Shown here: piece by piece, positions 51,249-59,286 of the stretch
How the letters are laid out: every line of letters starts with the position of its first letter
Position numbering within the stretch: the stretch's first letter is position 1
Assembly: GCA_003001795.1 (NCBI GenBank)
Contig: PVNI01000008.1
Location: forward strand, 1-64,000
Source of the DNA: Actinomadura viridilutea
GTDB lineage: Bacteria; Actinomycetota; Actinomycetes; Streptosporangiales; Streptosporangiaceae
Direction of reading: 5' to 3'
DNA length: 64,000 nucleotides
Position numbers and translations under genes: made by a program
Notes under the pieces: generated by a model
What the model saw: only the letters and a program-made list of their open reading frames with translations
Databases searched by the model: none
What the model was told of the DNA's origin: nothing

Positions 51249-52757
51249 TCATGACCCCGGGTAGGCGCCGCCCCCGTAGCGTTCGTCGAGCGCGTCGTAG
51301 TCGGGTGTGAAGCCGCGTTTGGGGATCTCGTCGGCGAACTCGACGTACCGCGGCTTCTTGTACGAGGCGATCTCGGTGCGGACGTGCTCGACGATCTCCT
51401 CGGGGGTGGCGGAGGCGCCGTCCTTCAGGACGACGATCGCCTTGGGGGACTGGCCGAACCGCTCGTCCGGGACGCCGATCACGGCCGCGTCCGCGATCGC
51501 CGGATGGGTCTTCAGCGCGCGCTCCACCTCGGCGGGGTAGATGTTCTCGTTCGCCGACTTGATCATGCGCAGCTTGGGGCCAATGAACGTGATCGTGCCG
51601 TCGGGTTCGCGGCGGCCCAGGTCGCCGGTGTGGTGCCAGCCGCCCGCCGTCTTGGCCGCGTTGAGCTCGGGCCGGTTCCAGTAGCCGCAGAACACGCTGC
51701 CGCCGCGCGCGCAGATCTCGCCGACCTCGCCGGGCGGCACCTCGGCGCCGGAGGCGTCCAGGATCCGCACCTGCGTCAGCGGCGACGGCCGGCCCGCCGT
51801 CCCCCGGCCGCCCATGCCGAGGCCGAGGAACGTCAGCATGCCGCCGACCTCGGTCTGCCCGTAGCCGCCCATCCCGGACGCGCACCACGGGCTGTCGTCC
51901 ACCGTGATCATCTCGTCCCACTCCGGGGAGTGCGAGACGAAGCGCAGCGACGACAGGTCGTACGCGCGGTCCTTGTTGGCCTGCACCAGCGCGTCGATCA
52001 TCGGGCCGAACAGGAACGCCTGCGTGACCCGCTCCCGTTCGATGAGGCGGCAGACCTCCGCCGGCTCGAAGGCGGGGGTGACCACGATCGTGCCGCCGAG
52101 CTGGAAGGTGGCCAGCGTGAACATCATCGTCCCGACGTGGAACAGCGGGCCGCACGCCAGGAAGGTGAAGCCGTCCTCCATCTGCCGGATGTGCAGCAGC
52201 GCCATGCTGTGCGCGACCAGCGCGGAGTCGCTGAGCAGGGCGGCGTGGGGGCGTCCGTCGAACGCGCCGGTGTAGAGCGCGAGGACGGGGGAGTCGGGGG
52301 AGACGTCGGCGTCCGGGTCGGTCGGCTCGGCCGCGGCCGCCCACGACTCGTACTCCTCGCCGGATTCGACCCAGCGCGCGTCGGGCGTGACCTGCCCGCG
52401 CGCCTTCTCCACCGCCTCCGACTCCTCCCACACCACGACGGCCGGGGCGAGGTCGGTGAGCACGTGGGCGAGCTCGTCGGCGGTCTGCCGCCAGTTGGCC
52501 GGGCAGAAGATCGCGCCGAGGCGCGAGCAGGCCAGCAGCAGCTCCAGCACCCGGAAGGAGTTCCGCCCGAGCCACAGCACGCGTGCGCCGGCCGTCACGC
52601 CGTCGGCGGCCAGCGCGCCCGCCAGGCGGTTCACCCGCGCGTCCAGCTCGGGCCAGGTCAGCCGCAGGTCGCCGTCGACCACGGCGGTGCCGAGCGGCCG
52701 GCTCCGCCGGTGCTCGCCGAGAACGTCCCCGAGGGTGAGCCGGTGTACGAGGGACAT
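51249..52757 (-). CDS. AMP-binding acyl-CoA synthetase-like protein with degenerate motifs
   Basis: 502 residues of the ANL fold (YGQTEVGGM, HHTGDLGRREPDGTITFIG, SANENIYPAEVERAL, SYKKPRYVEF). The P-loop reads ALYTGAFDGRPHAALL, without the SGTTG-x-PK core, and the C terminus EIPKRGFTPDYDALDERYG lacks the catalytic Gly-Lys pair. Related actinobacterial FadD-like proteins share the YTxAFDGRP form (recalled), so it is a subfamily trait, possibly with altered chemistry. ATG 52757 follows AGGAGG. It is 70 bases downstream of the LLM gene and probably cotranscribed. Confidence 0.85.
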   Translation of the reverse strand: MSLVHRLTLGDVLGEHRRSRPLGTAVVDGDLRLTWPELDARVNRLAGALAADGVTAGARVLWLGRNSFRVLELLLACSRLGAIFCPANWRQTADELAHVLTDLAPAVVVWEESEAVEKARGQVTPDARWVESGEEYESWAAAAEPTDPDADVSPDSPVLALYTGAFDGRPHAALLSDSALVAHSMALLHIRQMEDGFTFLACGPLFHVGTMMFTLATFQLGGTIVVTPAFEPAEVCRLIERERVTQAFLFGPMIDALVQANKDRAYDLSSLRFVSHSPEWDEMITVDDSPWCASGMGGYGQTEVGGMLTFLGLGMGGRGTAGRPSPLTQVRILDASGAEVPPGEVGEICARGGSVFCGYWNRPELNAAKTAGGWHHTGDLGRREPDGTITFIGPKLRMIKSANENIYPAEVERALKTHPAIADAAVIGVPDERFGQSPKAIVVLKDGASATPEEIVEHVRTEIASYKKPRYVEFADEIPKRGFTPDYDALDERYGGGAYPGS

Positions 52758-52827
52758 CGCGCCTCCTGGATGTGACGGAACCGGGGGGTGTGGAAGGGCC
52801 CGGCGGCCCGCGGGGCGGCCCGGCGGC

Positions 52828-53901
52828 TCAGCGGAAGGCGGGCATGACCTCCGCCGCGAAGAACCTCAGGACCTTCTTCATCTCCTCGACGGGCATGGGC
52901 CGGGTGGAGCCGAAGTCGCACATCAGGTGGGAGTAGCCCATCTCCCGGATCATCTGGATCTGGCCGATGACCCGCTCGGGGTCGCCGATCACCTCCAGCT
53001 GCTCCCAGCGGAACTCGCTGTCGACCGCGCCGCCCTTGAGGTAGCGGTTCTGGTAGTACTCGAACCCCTTGGCGGTCTCGCCGGTGCGCGAGTCGATGGG
53101 CGCGCTCTGCGGGTTGAAGATGCGCGAGCGGTCGAACATCGCCTCGAAGCGGGCCTGGTCCGCGCGAGCCTGCTCGATGGTGGGCGCCACGTACACGATG
53201 CGGCTGGCCACCAGCTCGGCGTCGGCGGCGTCCACGCCGTGGGCGGCGGCCACGGCGTGCCAGGTCTCGGCCGCCTTGGCGATCTTGCGGAACGGCGCGG
53301 CGGGGTCGGCCAGGATGGGCAGGCCGCGGGCGGCGTAGATCTCCACGGTCTCCGGGCTGATCGCGGCGACGTGCAGCGGCGGGTGCGGCTTCTGCAGCGG
53401 ACGCGGCGTCAGCGTCAGCGGGCGCTTGGTCCGGTGGTAGCGCCCCTTGTACTCGAAGTCGTCCTGCGTCCACAGGCCGACCACCATGTCCAGGCACTCG
53501 TTGAAGCGGTCGCGCGCCTCGCCGAGGTCGAGCCCGAAGTTCTCGAACTCGATGCTCTGGTAGCCGCGGCCCACCCCGAGGTTCAGCCGGCCGCCCGACA
53601 AAAGGTCCACCATCGCGGCCTCCTCGGCCACGTGGATGGGGTTGTGCAGCGGCAGCACGACGATGCCGGTGCCCAGTCGCAGCCGCTCGGTGCGGGCCGC
53701 CAGATGGGCCAGCATCGTGAAGATGTTGGGCACCACGCCGTAGTCGCGGAAGTGGTGCTCGGCGACCCACACCCCGTCGAAGCCGAGCTCCTCCAGGAGC
53801 TCGATCACCTCGATCTGGTAGTCGTACACCTCGCGCGCGCTCTGGCCCGCGTTCTGGTGGAACAGGTGGAAGGTCGAGAACTTCATCGGGCGGTCGGCCA
53901 C
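52828..53901 (-). CDS. LLM class flavin-dependent oxidoreductase (monooxygenase-like), no. 5
   Basis: 357 residues: KFSTFHLFHQNAGQSAREVYDYQIEVIELLEELGFDGVWVAEHHF, YGVVPNIFTMLAHLAARTERLRLGTGIVVLPLHNPI, GRLNLGVGRGYQSIEFENFG. The AEHHF signature groups it with the long LLM protein at 13410 (TEHHF) and with alkanal monooxygenase-type flavoenzymes. I chose GTG 53901, after GAAGGAG; an in-frame ATG upstream is at 53973. First gene of an operon with the CoA-ligase-like gene, about 94 bases from the operator. Confidence 0.85.
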   Translation of the reverse strand: MADRPMKFSTFHLFHQNAGQSAREVYDYQIEVIELLEELGFDGVWVAEHHFRDYGVVPNIFTMLAHLAARTERLRLGTGIVVLPLHNPIHVAEEAAMVDLLSGGRLNLGVGRGYQSIEFENFGLDLGEARDRFNECLDMVVGLWTQDDFEYKGRYHRTKRPLTLTPRPLQKPHPPLHVAAISPETVEIYAARGLPILADPAAPFRKIAKAAETWHAVAAAHGVDAADAELVASRIVYVAPTIEQARADQARFEAMFDRSRIFNPQSAPIDSRTGETAKGFEYYQNRYLKGGAVDSEFRWEQLEVIGDPERVIGQIQMIREMGYSHLMCDFGSTRPMPVEEMKKVLRFFAAEVMPAFR

Positions 53902-53994
53902 GGCTACGGCTCCTTCTTCACCGGGCGCGTGCGCGGGGGCGCGGCGTCCCCGGCGCGCGCCGGGTCGGGACAACGCCGGTCCCCATCATTGCGT

Positions 53995-54012
53995 ACCAAG
54001 CGCTCGCTTGGG
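53995..54012 (-). promoter_or_regulatory. ACCAAGC-type palindromic operator before LLM/CoA-ligase operon
   Basis: ACCAAGCGCTCGCTTGGG matches the motif with one change. On the minus strand it reads into TACGCAATGATGG, which has a possible -10. It also lies just beyond the true stop of the DUF2156 gene on the same strand. Confidence 0.7.
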
Positions 54013-54074
54013 AAGTGTTCCGGGGCGAGGCCGCCGGGAAACGGACGCCGCCGCGGGCCGCGGCCGGCGCGCGA

Positions 54075-55746
54075 TCAGGGGCGCTGCGGCAGCCCGGCGG
54101 CGCGGGGCAGCGGCTCCTCGGGCGCGGGCGCCGGCCGGGTCCGGCCGAACTCCAGCGTCAGCAGCGCCGCCGCCAGCCGGGCGATGTCCCACCAGGACCG
54201 GAACACGATGCTGCGCGGCCGGTAGGCGGGCCGGAACTTGCGGTCGAACAGGTACAGCGACTCCACCGCGATCCACGGGTCGAGCAGGTGCAGCGCCCGG
54301 TAGCCGGCGCGCTCGGCGAGCCCGCGCTCGGCCGACTCCAGCAGTGCGCGGAACGCGGCGAAGTTCAGCGACACCTCCGCCACGCCGTGCCGCCGCGCGT
54401 ACCCGACGACCTCGACGATGAGCCGCTCGTTGACGCCGTTGGGGGCGCCCGGCGCCCGCCGCATCGCGTCCAGGCTGAGCCCCGACCCGGAGATCAGGTA
54501 CCGCTGGAACGCGACCGGCTCCCCCCGCGCGGTCGCGGGCGACGGCGATCAGCGCGTCGGCGCGGTAGCCGGTGAGCAGCTCGTCCAGGTTCATGGAGAA
54601 GCCGCGCTCGGCCGCGCCGCCCAGCGCGCGCGCCGCGACCCGCCGCAGGGCCTCCCGCAGGTCGGGCGCCAGGTCCCCCTCCCGCAGGATCCGCGTGGTC
54701 ACGCCCGCGTTGCGGGTGCGCTGCACGGCCTGCCGGACGTTGCGCATGGACCGCCCCCGCAGGCCGAACTCGGCGGTCCGGATGACCACCTCGTCGCCGA
54801 ACCCGAACGAGCGCAGCGGCGCCCACAGCGGCAGCCGGTCGGCGCCCGCGCCGAGCACGGCGGGCCGCCAGCCGGTGCGGCGGCACAGCGCCAGGAACCG
54901 CGCGACGGCGGCCTCGTAGGACGCCGGATCGCCCACCGGGTCGCCGCCCGCCACCGCGACCCCGAACAGCACCCGGTAGCCGATCGCGGCGCGGCCGTCC
55001 GGGCTGAACACGTACGACTTGTCGCGACGCAGCGCGAACGGGGCCAGCGTGTCCGACCCCGGGTGCGCGACGAGCCGGGCGACCCGGCGGCGCTCGTCCT
55101 CGGCCCCGGGCGGCGGCGCCGGAGCGGCCGCCAGCAGGGTGAGCAGGATGAGCAGAAGCCCCGCGCCGCCGGTCACGGCGAGCGCCCCCGGCAGCCAGGA
55201 CGCCCCGTCCAGCGGCGAGCCCATGGCGCCGAGCCCGACCGCCACGTCGCGGCCCACCGACCGGACCGACACCCCGCCGACCAGCACGGCCCCCGCCGCC
55301 GACCCGATCACCAGGACGGCTCCCGTGCGCACCGCCGCGCGCACCCGATCGGGGTGCGGCCGGACGGGGAAGCCGTCGCGCAGCCGCCACAGCGCCGCCG
55401 CCGCGGCGCCGAGCAGCGGCAGCCGCCACGGCGGATCCTCCCGGGCGAGCACCGCCACGGCGCCGAGCGCCACCAGGACCAAAAGCCCGTACCAGGCGGC
55501 GCGGCGGCCCAGCAGCACCCCGCGCGCCAGCAGGGCGACGGTCGACGCCAGCACCAGCGCGTGCGGCGGGCTCAGCGGGCCGCCCGTCACCAGGACCGAC
55601 GCGGCCGCCGCGACGGGCGGGGGATCGCCCAGCGCGGGCACCGCCAGGAGCGCGGCGACGCCCGCCGTGATCGCCGCCAGCGCCCGCAGGGCGCCCTCCG
55701 GCCGGGTGCGTTGCACGATCGACACCTCCGCCGAGCCGTCAACCAT
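54075..55746 (-). pseudogene. DUF2156 / MprF-like membrane protein, frameshifted
   Basis: The N-terminal part has about seven hydrophobic segments (to about residue 215); a DUF2156 (phosphatidylglycerol lysyltransferase-like) domain follows (DKSYVFSPDGRAAIGYRVLFGVAVAGGDPVGD, GFGDEVVIRTAEF). The frame is lost at a C6 run (54521-54526): upstream reads ALIAVARDRAG, while EPVAFQRYLISGSGLSLD and NGVNERLIVEVVGYARRHGVAEVSLNF continue in another frame to the stop at 54075. Removing one C restores a 556-residue protein. Either a sequencing error or a recent inactivation. The unshifted frame runs on to 53986 as nonsense. Confidence 0.8.
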
Positions 55747-55821
55747 GACGCCGGGGACTCGTTCCGGATTCGGCCGGGTCCTCCGTGTCCGCCATCATCG
55801 CCTGACCTAGAGTCGGATTCG

Positions 55822-56277
55822 ATGGGAAGGCTGCTGATCGTCCACCACACGCCGTCGCCGAACCTGCAGGCGATGTACGAGGCTGCGCGGGCGGGCGCGG
55901 GCACCGACGAGGTCTCCGGGGTGGAGGTGGTGTCCCGCCCGGCGCTGACCTGCACCGCCGTGGACGTCCTGGAGGCCGACGGGTACCTGCTGGGCACACC
56001 GGTGAATCTGGGCTACCTGTCCGGCGCGCTCAAGCACTTCTTCGACACGGTCTACTACCCCTGCCTGGAGGCCACCGTCCGCCGCCCGTTCGGCGCGTAC
56101 CTGCACGGCAACAACGACGCCGCCGGCGCGCTGCGCGCCCTGGAGTCGATCACGACGGGGCTGAAGTGGCGGGCGGTGCGCCCGCCGGTGGTGGTGACGG
56201 GCGAGCCCGCCAAGGCCGACCTGGAGGCGTGCTGGGAGCTCGGCGCCATGGTCGCCGCGGAAGTGGGCGACATTTGA
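55822..56277 (+). CDS. Flavodoxin-fold / NAD(P)H-dependent FMN reductase-like protein
   Basis: 151 residues: GRLLIVHHTPSPNLQAMYEAARAG supplies the flavin phosphate loop (a TPSPN variant), then LEADGYLLGTPVNLGYLSGALKHFFDTVYYPC and YLHGNNDAAGALRALESITTGLKW. It binds FMN and could deliver reduced flavin to the LLM oxidoreductases (inference). ATG 55822 has no ribosome site; TAGAGT about 8 bases upstream suggests a leaderless mRNA. Confidence 0.75.
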   Translation: MGRLLIVHHTPSPNLQAMYEAARAGAGTDEVSGVEVVSRPALTCTAVDVLEADGYLLGTPVNLGYLSGALKHFFDTVYYPCLEATVRRPFGAYLHGNNDAAGALRALESITTGLKWRAVRPPVVVTGEPAKADLEACWELGAMVAAEVGDI

Positions 56278-56317
56278 GCCTGGGTCCGACCGCGCGGCCG
56301 CCACTAACGTGGCGCGC

Positions 56318-56620
56318 ATGAGCGGATTCCGTCACGTGGCGATGTTCGGCTGGGTCGAGGGCACGACCACCCTCCAGCAGCAGGAGATCGCGGACCGGCT
56401 GCGGGAGCTGCCAGGCGTCATCCCCGAGATCCAGGCGTACAGCGTGGGCGTGAACGCGGGCGTGAACCCCGGCAACTACGACTTCGTGGTGGTGGCCGAC
56501 TTCGCCGACAGGGAAGCCTACCTGGCCTACCGGGACCATCCCGCGCACCGGGCCGTCGTCGACCAGTACATCGACCCGCTGGTGGCGCGGCGCGCGGCCA
56601 TCCAGTACGACCTGGAGTAA
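56318..56620 (+). CDS. Dabb-type stress-responsive alpha/beta-barrel protein
   Basis: 100 residues: RHVAMFGWVEGTTTLQQQEIADRLRELPGVIPEIQAYSVGVNAGVNPGNYDFVVVADFADREAYLAYRDHPAHRAVVDQYIDPLVARRAAIQYDLE-type Dabb fold (quoted in parts; key residues are the FRHVAMF strand and the HPAHRAVV helix). These dimeric ferredoxin-like proteins act in polyketide cyclisation, aromatic degradation or stress. ATG 56318 with TAACGT about 8 bases upstream suggests a leaderless start; GTG 56309 is also in frame. Confidence 0.8.
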   Translation: MSGFRHVAMFGWVEGTTTLQQQEIADRLRELPGVIPEIQAYSVGVNAGVNPGNYDFVVVADFADREAYLAYRDHPAHRAVVDQYIDPLVARRAAIQYDLE

Positions 56621-56637
56621 CCGAGCAAGCGCTTGTC
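56620..56637 (+). promoter_or_regulatory. Degenerate ACCAAGC operator overlapping a KstR2-type box
   Basis: ACCGAGCAAGCGCTTGTC fits the 18-bp motif with several changes. Its inner AGCAAGCGCTTGTC (56624-56637) matches the published KstR2 consensus AnCAAGnnCTTGnT at all but the last base. It lies next to a possible -35 and about 180 bases before the thiolase-like gene. Confidence 0.55.
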
Positions 56638-56813
56638 TGGATCGCGGGCCTCGGGCTAGCGTCGCCTCAGGGGCCCGCGCGCCCCCAGGGACGCGCGAGC
56701 CGGGACGCCGGCCGCCGAGGACGGAACGCGCCCACGTCCCCGGCGGCCGGGCCCCTCGCGCGAACGCGCGGCCTGGACGCGCGGTCACGCGACGCGGCAC
56801 GAGGGGGCATGCG

Positions 56814-57950
56814 GTGAGCGGCGGGCAGGGCTTCTCCGGAAAGGCGGCGATCGCGGGCGTCGGCATGACCGCGCTGTCGCGCTCGTCCGGCCGCACCGTG
56901 CTCGACCTGGCCGCCGAGGCGTCCCGCGCCGCCCTGGCCGACGCCGGCGTCGACCGCCCCGACGCGATCCTCGGCTACCACCTGGGCGACTCGGCGCCCG
57001 TGCCGCACCTGGCCCGCGCGCTGCGGATGCCCGAGCTCGGCTGGCACAACGAGATCCACGGCGGCGGCACGCAGAGCGCCTCGATCCTCGCCGACGCCGC
57101 CATGCTCGTGGACGCGGGACTGGCCGAGAACGTCCTGATCTACCGGGCGCTCAACGGCCGCTCCGGCACCCGGATGAACACCCTCGCCCTCAAGCTCGGG
57201 GAGGGCGCCGAGGAGCAGTTCCTCCACCCCTACGGCATGGCGGGCCCCGTGCACCAGTTCGCCCTCGCCGCGCAGCGCTACCTGCACGACACCGGCCTCA
57301 CCGCGACGCACACCCACGCCGTCGTCGACCAGTCCCGCGCGCACGCCGCCCGCAACCCCCGCGCCCTGCGCCGCGACCGCGTCGACCTGTCCGAGTACCT
57401 GAGCAGCCCCATGGTCGCCTCGCCGCTGCGCCGCCTGGACTGCTGCCAGGAGACCGACGGGGCCTGCGCGCTGGTCGTCACCCGCGCCGACCGCGCCCCC
57501 GACGCGCCCCGCGTCCACGCGGTCGTCCGCGGCGGCGGCCCCGGCGCGTCCGCCATGGACAAGGCCCGCGACGTCACGCGCGTGTTCTCCGCCTACGTCG
57601 CCGGGCCCCTGTACGAGGCGGCGGGGATGAAACCCGACCACGTGGACGTGGCGCTGCTCTACGACGCCTACAGCTGGCTCGTCCCCCGCCAGCTCGAGGA
57701 CTTCGGCCTGGTCGCCCGGGCGGACCTCGGCGCCGTCCTGGCCTCCCGGGAGATCGCCTGGGACGGGCGCGTGCCGGTCAACCCGCACGGCGGACTGCTG
57801 TCGGAGGGGTACGTGCACGGCCTCAACAACGTCGCCGAGGCCGTCCGGCAGCTGCGCGGGACCGGGGTCAACCAGGTCAAGGACGCGGCGGTCGCGCTCG
57901 TCACGGGGTTCGGCGGCAGCTACGGCAGCGCAGCCGTCCTCACGCGCTGA
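56814..57950 (+). CDS. Thiolase-like (lipid-transfer / Ltp2-like) protein without catalytic cysteines
   Basis: 378 residues, thiolase superfamily (AAIAGVGMTALSRSSGRTVLDLAAEASRAALADAGV, HEGYVHGLNN-like NPHGGLLSEGYVHGLNNVAEAVRQLRG). The position of the nucleophilic Cys reads HGGGTQSAS, and the C-terminal VTGFGGSYGS lacks the second Cys, so it cannot be a normal thiolase. Such proteins include the SCP2-like aldolase Ltp2, which works with a DUF35 protein to cleave a C-C bond by retro-aldol; a DUF35 gene is present at 46299. GTG 56814 follows GAGGGGG by 6 bases. Confidence 0.82.
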   Translation: MSGGQGFSGKAAIAGVGMTALSRSSGRTVLDLAAEASRAALADAGVDRPDAILGYHLGDSAPVPHLARALRMPELGWHNEIHGGGTQSASILADAAMLVDAGLAENVLIYRALNGRSGTRMNTLALKLGEGAEEQFLHPYGMAGPVHQFALAAQRYLHDTGLTATHTHAVVDQSRAHAARNPRALRRDRVDLSEYLSSPMVASPLRRLDCCQETDGACALVVTRADRAPDAPRVHAVVRGGGPGASAMDKARDVTRVFSAYVAGPLYEAAGMKPDHVDVALLYDAYSWLVPRQLEDFGLVARADLGAVLASREIAWDGRVPVNPHGGLLSEGYVHGLNNVAEAVRQLRGTGVNQVKDAAVALVTGFGGSYGSAAVLTR

Positions 57951-57994
57951 CACCGCTCGAGGGGAGGGGCGGAAGGGGGGCGGGGGATCGAGAG

Positions 57995-58225
57995 TCAGCC
58001 GATGGACAAGGCGCTCAGGATGGACTCGCGGAGCTGCTGGGGCGTCGGCGCCTCCAGCAGGCGGGGACCGCTGCGCAGCGAGACCATCGCCCACCAGGAC
58101 CCGGTCGCCTCGCCGTACCAGACGCGCACGCCGGGGAACTGCTCCTGCAGACCGCGCACCAGTGCGGCCCGGAACTCCGCGTCGGGCGGCTCGCCTTGGT
58201 CGGCGGCGCCCCGTTGAGCCGTCAT
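57995..58225 (-). CDS. Small protein of unknown function
   Basis: 76 residues: FRAALVRGLQEQFPGVRVWYGEATGSWWAMV then APTPQQLRESILSAL. The aromatic VWYG...WWAMV centre and the amphipathic ends resemble other small actinobacterial proteins such as the one at 63583-63891, but I do not recognise a family. ATG 58225 follows AAAGGGG. Transcription probably starts in the AT-containing region around 58300-58330. Confidence 0.65.
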   Translation of the reverse strand: MTAQRGAADQGEPPDAEFRAALVRGLQEQFPGVRVWYGEATGSWWAMVSLRSGPRLLEAPTPQQLRESILSALSIG

Positions 58226-58564
58226 CGTGCCCCTTTCCCCCTGGCCGAGCCTCGTCGCCAGCGGCGTCCCGACGGTGCGCGGAGCGTCACTCTGACCAGG
58301 CAAGATATGACACATATCACGATATGCGGGCAGGGGTTCGGACGGGACAGCGACACTCCGTTTCTGCGGTCGGGACGTAGGTTCGTCCCCGGCGGCGGGG
58401 GGCCGTCCCCGGCGGCGGGCCGGCGCCGTCACGCCCGTTCCGCCGTCCCGCCCGGAGGGCGGCATGAGAAAACCCGGGCGCCGAGGGCGCCCGGGCTCGC
58501 GTCGCGCGTCCCCGCGTCGGCGGGCGACGATCAGCGGGTGTTGCTGATCAGCGGGTGTTGTTGA
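58226..58564. other. 339-base intergenic region
   Basis: No gene seen. It holds CATATC/GATATG arms separated by AC at 58313-58326 within an AT-rich patch (possible promoter or operator for the small gene at 57995-58225), the minus-strand terminator at 58473-58495, and most of the 17-bp tandem array at the 3' end of the TetR gene. Confidence 0.5.
58467..58495 (-). terminator. Intrinsic terminator of the KstR2-like TetR gene
   Basis: Ten-base arms CCCGGGCGCC (58473-58482) and GGCGCCCGGG (58486-58495) enclose a 3-base loop; on the minus strand the stem is followed by TTTTCTC. It lies about 70 bases beyond the TetR stop codon. Confidence 0.85.
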
Positions 58565-58579
58565 TCAGTGGGTGTTGAT
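58529..58579. repeat. 17-bp tandem repeat x3 at the TetR 3' end
   Basis: GATCAGCGGGTGTTGCT (58529), GATCAGCGGGTGTTGTT (58546) and GATCAGTGGGTGTTGAT (58563) are contiguous. The last unit contains the final codons and TGA stop of the TetR gene on the minus strand; the other two lie beyond it. Confidence 0.95.
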
Positions 58580-59227
58580 GCCGTCGAACAGCACCTTGAG
58601 GTAGTGCTCGGACAGGCCGGCGGCGTCGAGCCGCCCGCCGGGGCGGTACCAGCGCACGGCCACCCAGATCGTGTCGCGGATCATCCGGTAGGTCAGCTTG
58701 GGGTCGATGTCGTCGCGGAACAGGCCCTGCTCCTGGCCCGCCCGGATCGTGTCGACCCACATCTTCTCCACCTCGTCCTCGGCCTTGGTGAGGTAGTCGA
58801 GGCGGTCCTTGAGGTAGTTCCAGTCGTTCTGCATCACCGTGATGGCGGCGCGGTGCGGCTCCAGCGTGCCGAACGCGATGCGCACCAGCTCGGCGATGGT
58901 CTCGCGGGGATCGCGCCCCTCCTCGATGACCGCCCGGTACGCCGACATCACCTCGTCGAAGAACCCCGAGAGGATCTCGTCGACGATCGACTCCTTGGAG
59001 GTGAAGTGGTGGTAGAGGCTGCCGGACAGGATCCCGGCCTCTTTGGCGATGTCGCGCACCGTGGTGGCCTGGTAGCCCTTCTCGGCGAACAGGTCGGCGG
59101 CGAGCCGGATCAGGTGCTCGCGCCGCTCCGAGGCCAAGGCGGACGAACCCCTGCCCCGGCGGCGGGCGCCGTTCTCCTCCGCCGCGCGGGCTTTGGGACG
59201 TCCTGAAGTGGTGCTCGTGGTCGTCAC
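58565..59227 (-). CDS. TetR family repressor, KstR2-like
   Basis: 220 residues. The HTH reads RLAADLFAEKGYQATTVRDIAKEAGILSGSLYHHFTSKESIVDEIL and the C-terminal domain contains MWVDTIRAGQEQGLF, YRMIRDTIWVAVRWYRPGGRL. From memory these segments are very close to mycobacterial KstR2, which represses genes for the C/D rings of cholesterol and senses a CoA ester. A basic 30-residue N-terminal extension precedes the HTH. GTG 59227 follows GAGAGG, with CATAAT as -10 just upstream. A half-conserved KstR2-like box lies at 59249-59262. It is a candidate regulator of this catabolic region. Confidence 0.85.
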   Translation of the reverse strand: MTTTSTTSGRPKARAAEENGARRRGRGSSALASERREHLIRLAADLFAEKGYQATTVRDIAKEAGILSGSLYHHFTSKESIVDEILSGFFDEVMSAYRAVIEEGRDPRETIAELVRIAFGTLEPHRAAITVMQNDWNYLKDRLDYLTKAEDEVEKMWVDTIRAGQEQGLFRDDIDPKLTYRMIRDTIWVAVRWYRPGGRLDAAGLSEHYLKVLFDGINTH

Positions 59228-59248
59228 CCTCTCATTATGCCGATCGCG

Positions 59249-59262
59249 CCCAACCGCTTGTT
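59249..59262 (-). promoter_or_regulatory. Half-conserved KstR2-like box in the TetR promoter
   Basis: CCCAACCGCTTGTT matches AnCAAGnnCTTGnT at all defined positions except two. It overlaps the expected -35 region upstream of CATAAT (minus strand), so it could mediate autoregulation. It also sits between the TetR gene and the divergent HAD gene. Confidence 0.45.
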
Positions 59263-59286
59263 CAAATCCAGGCTACCGTCGGACGC

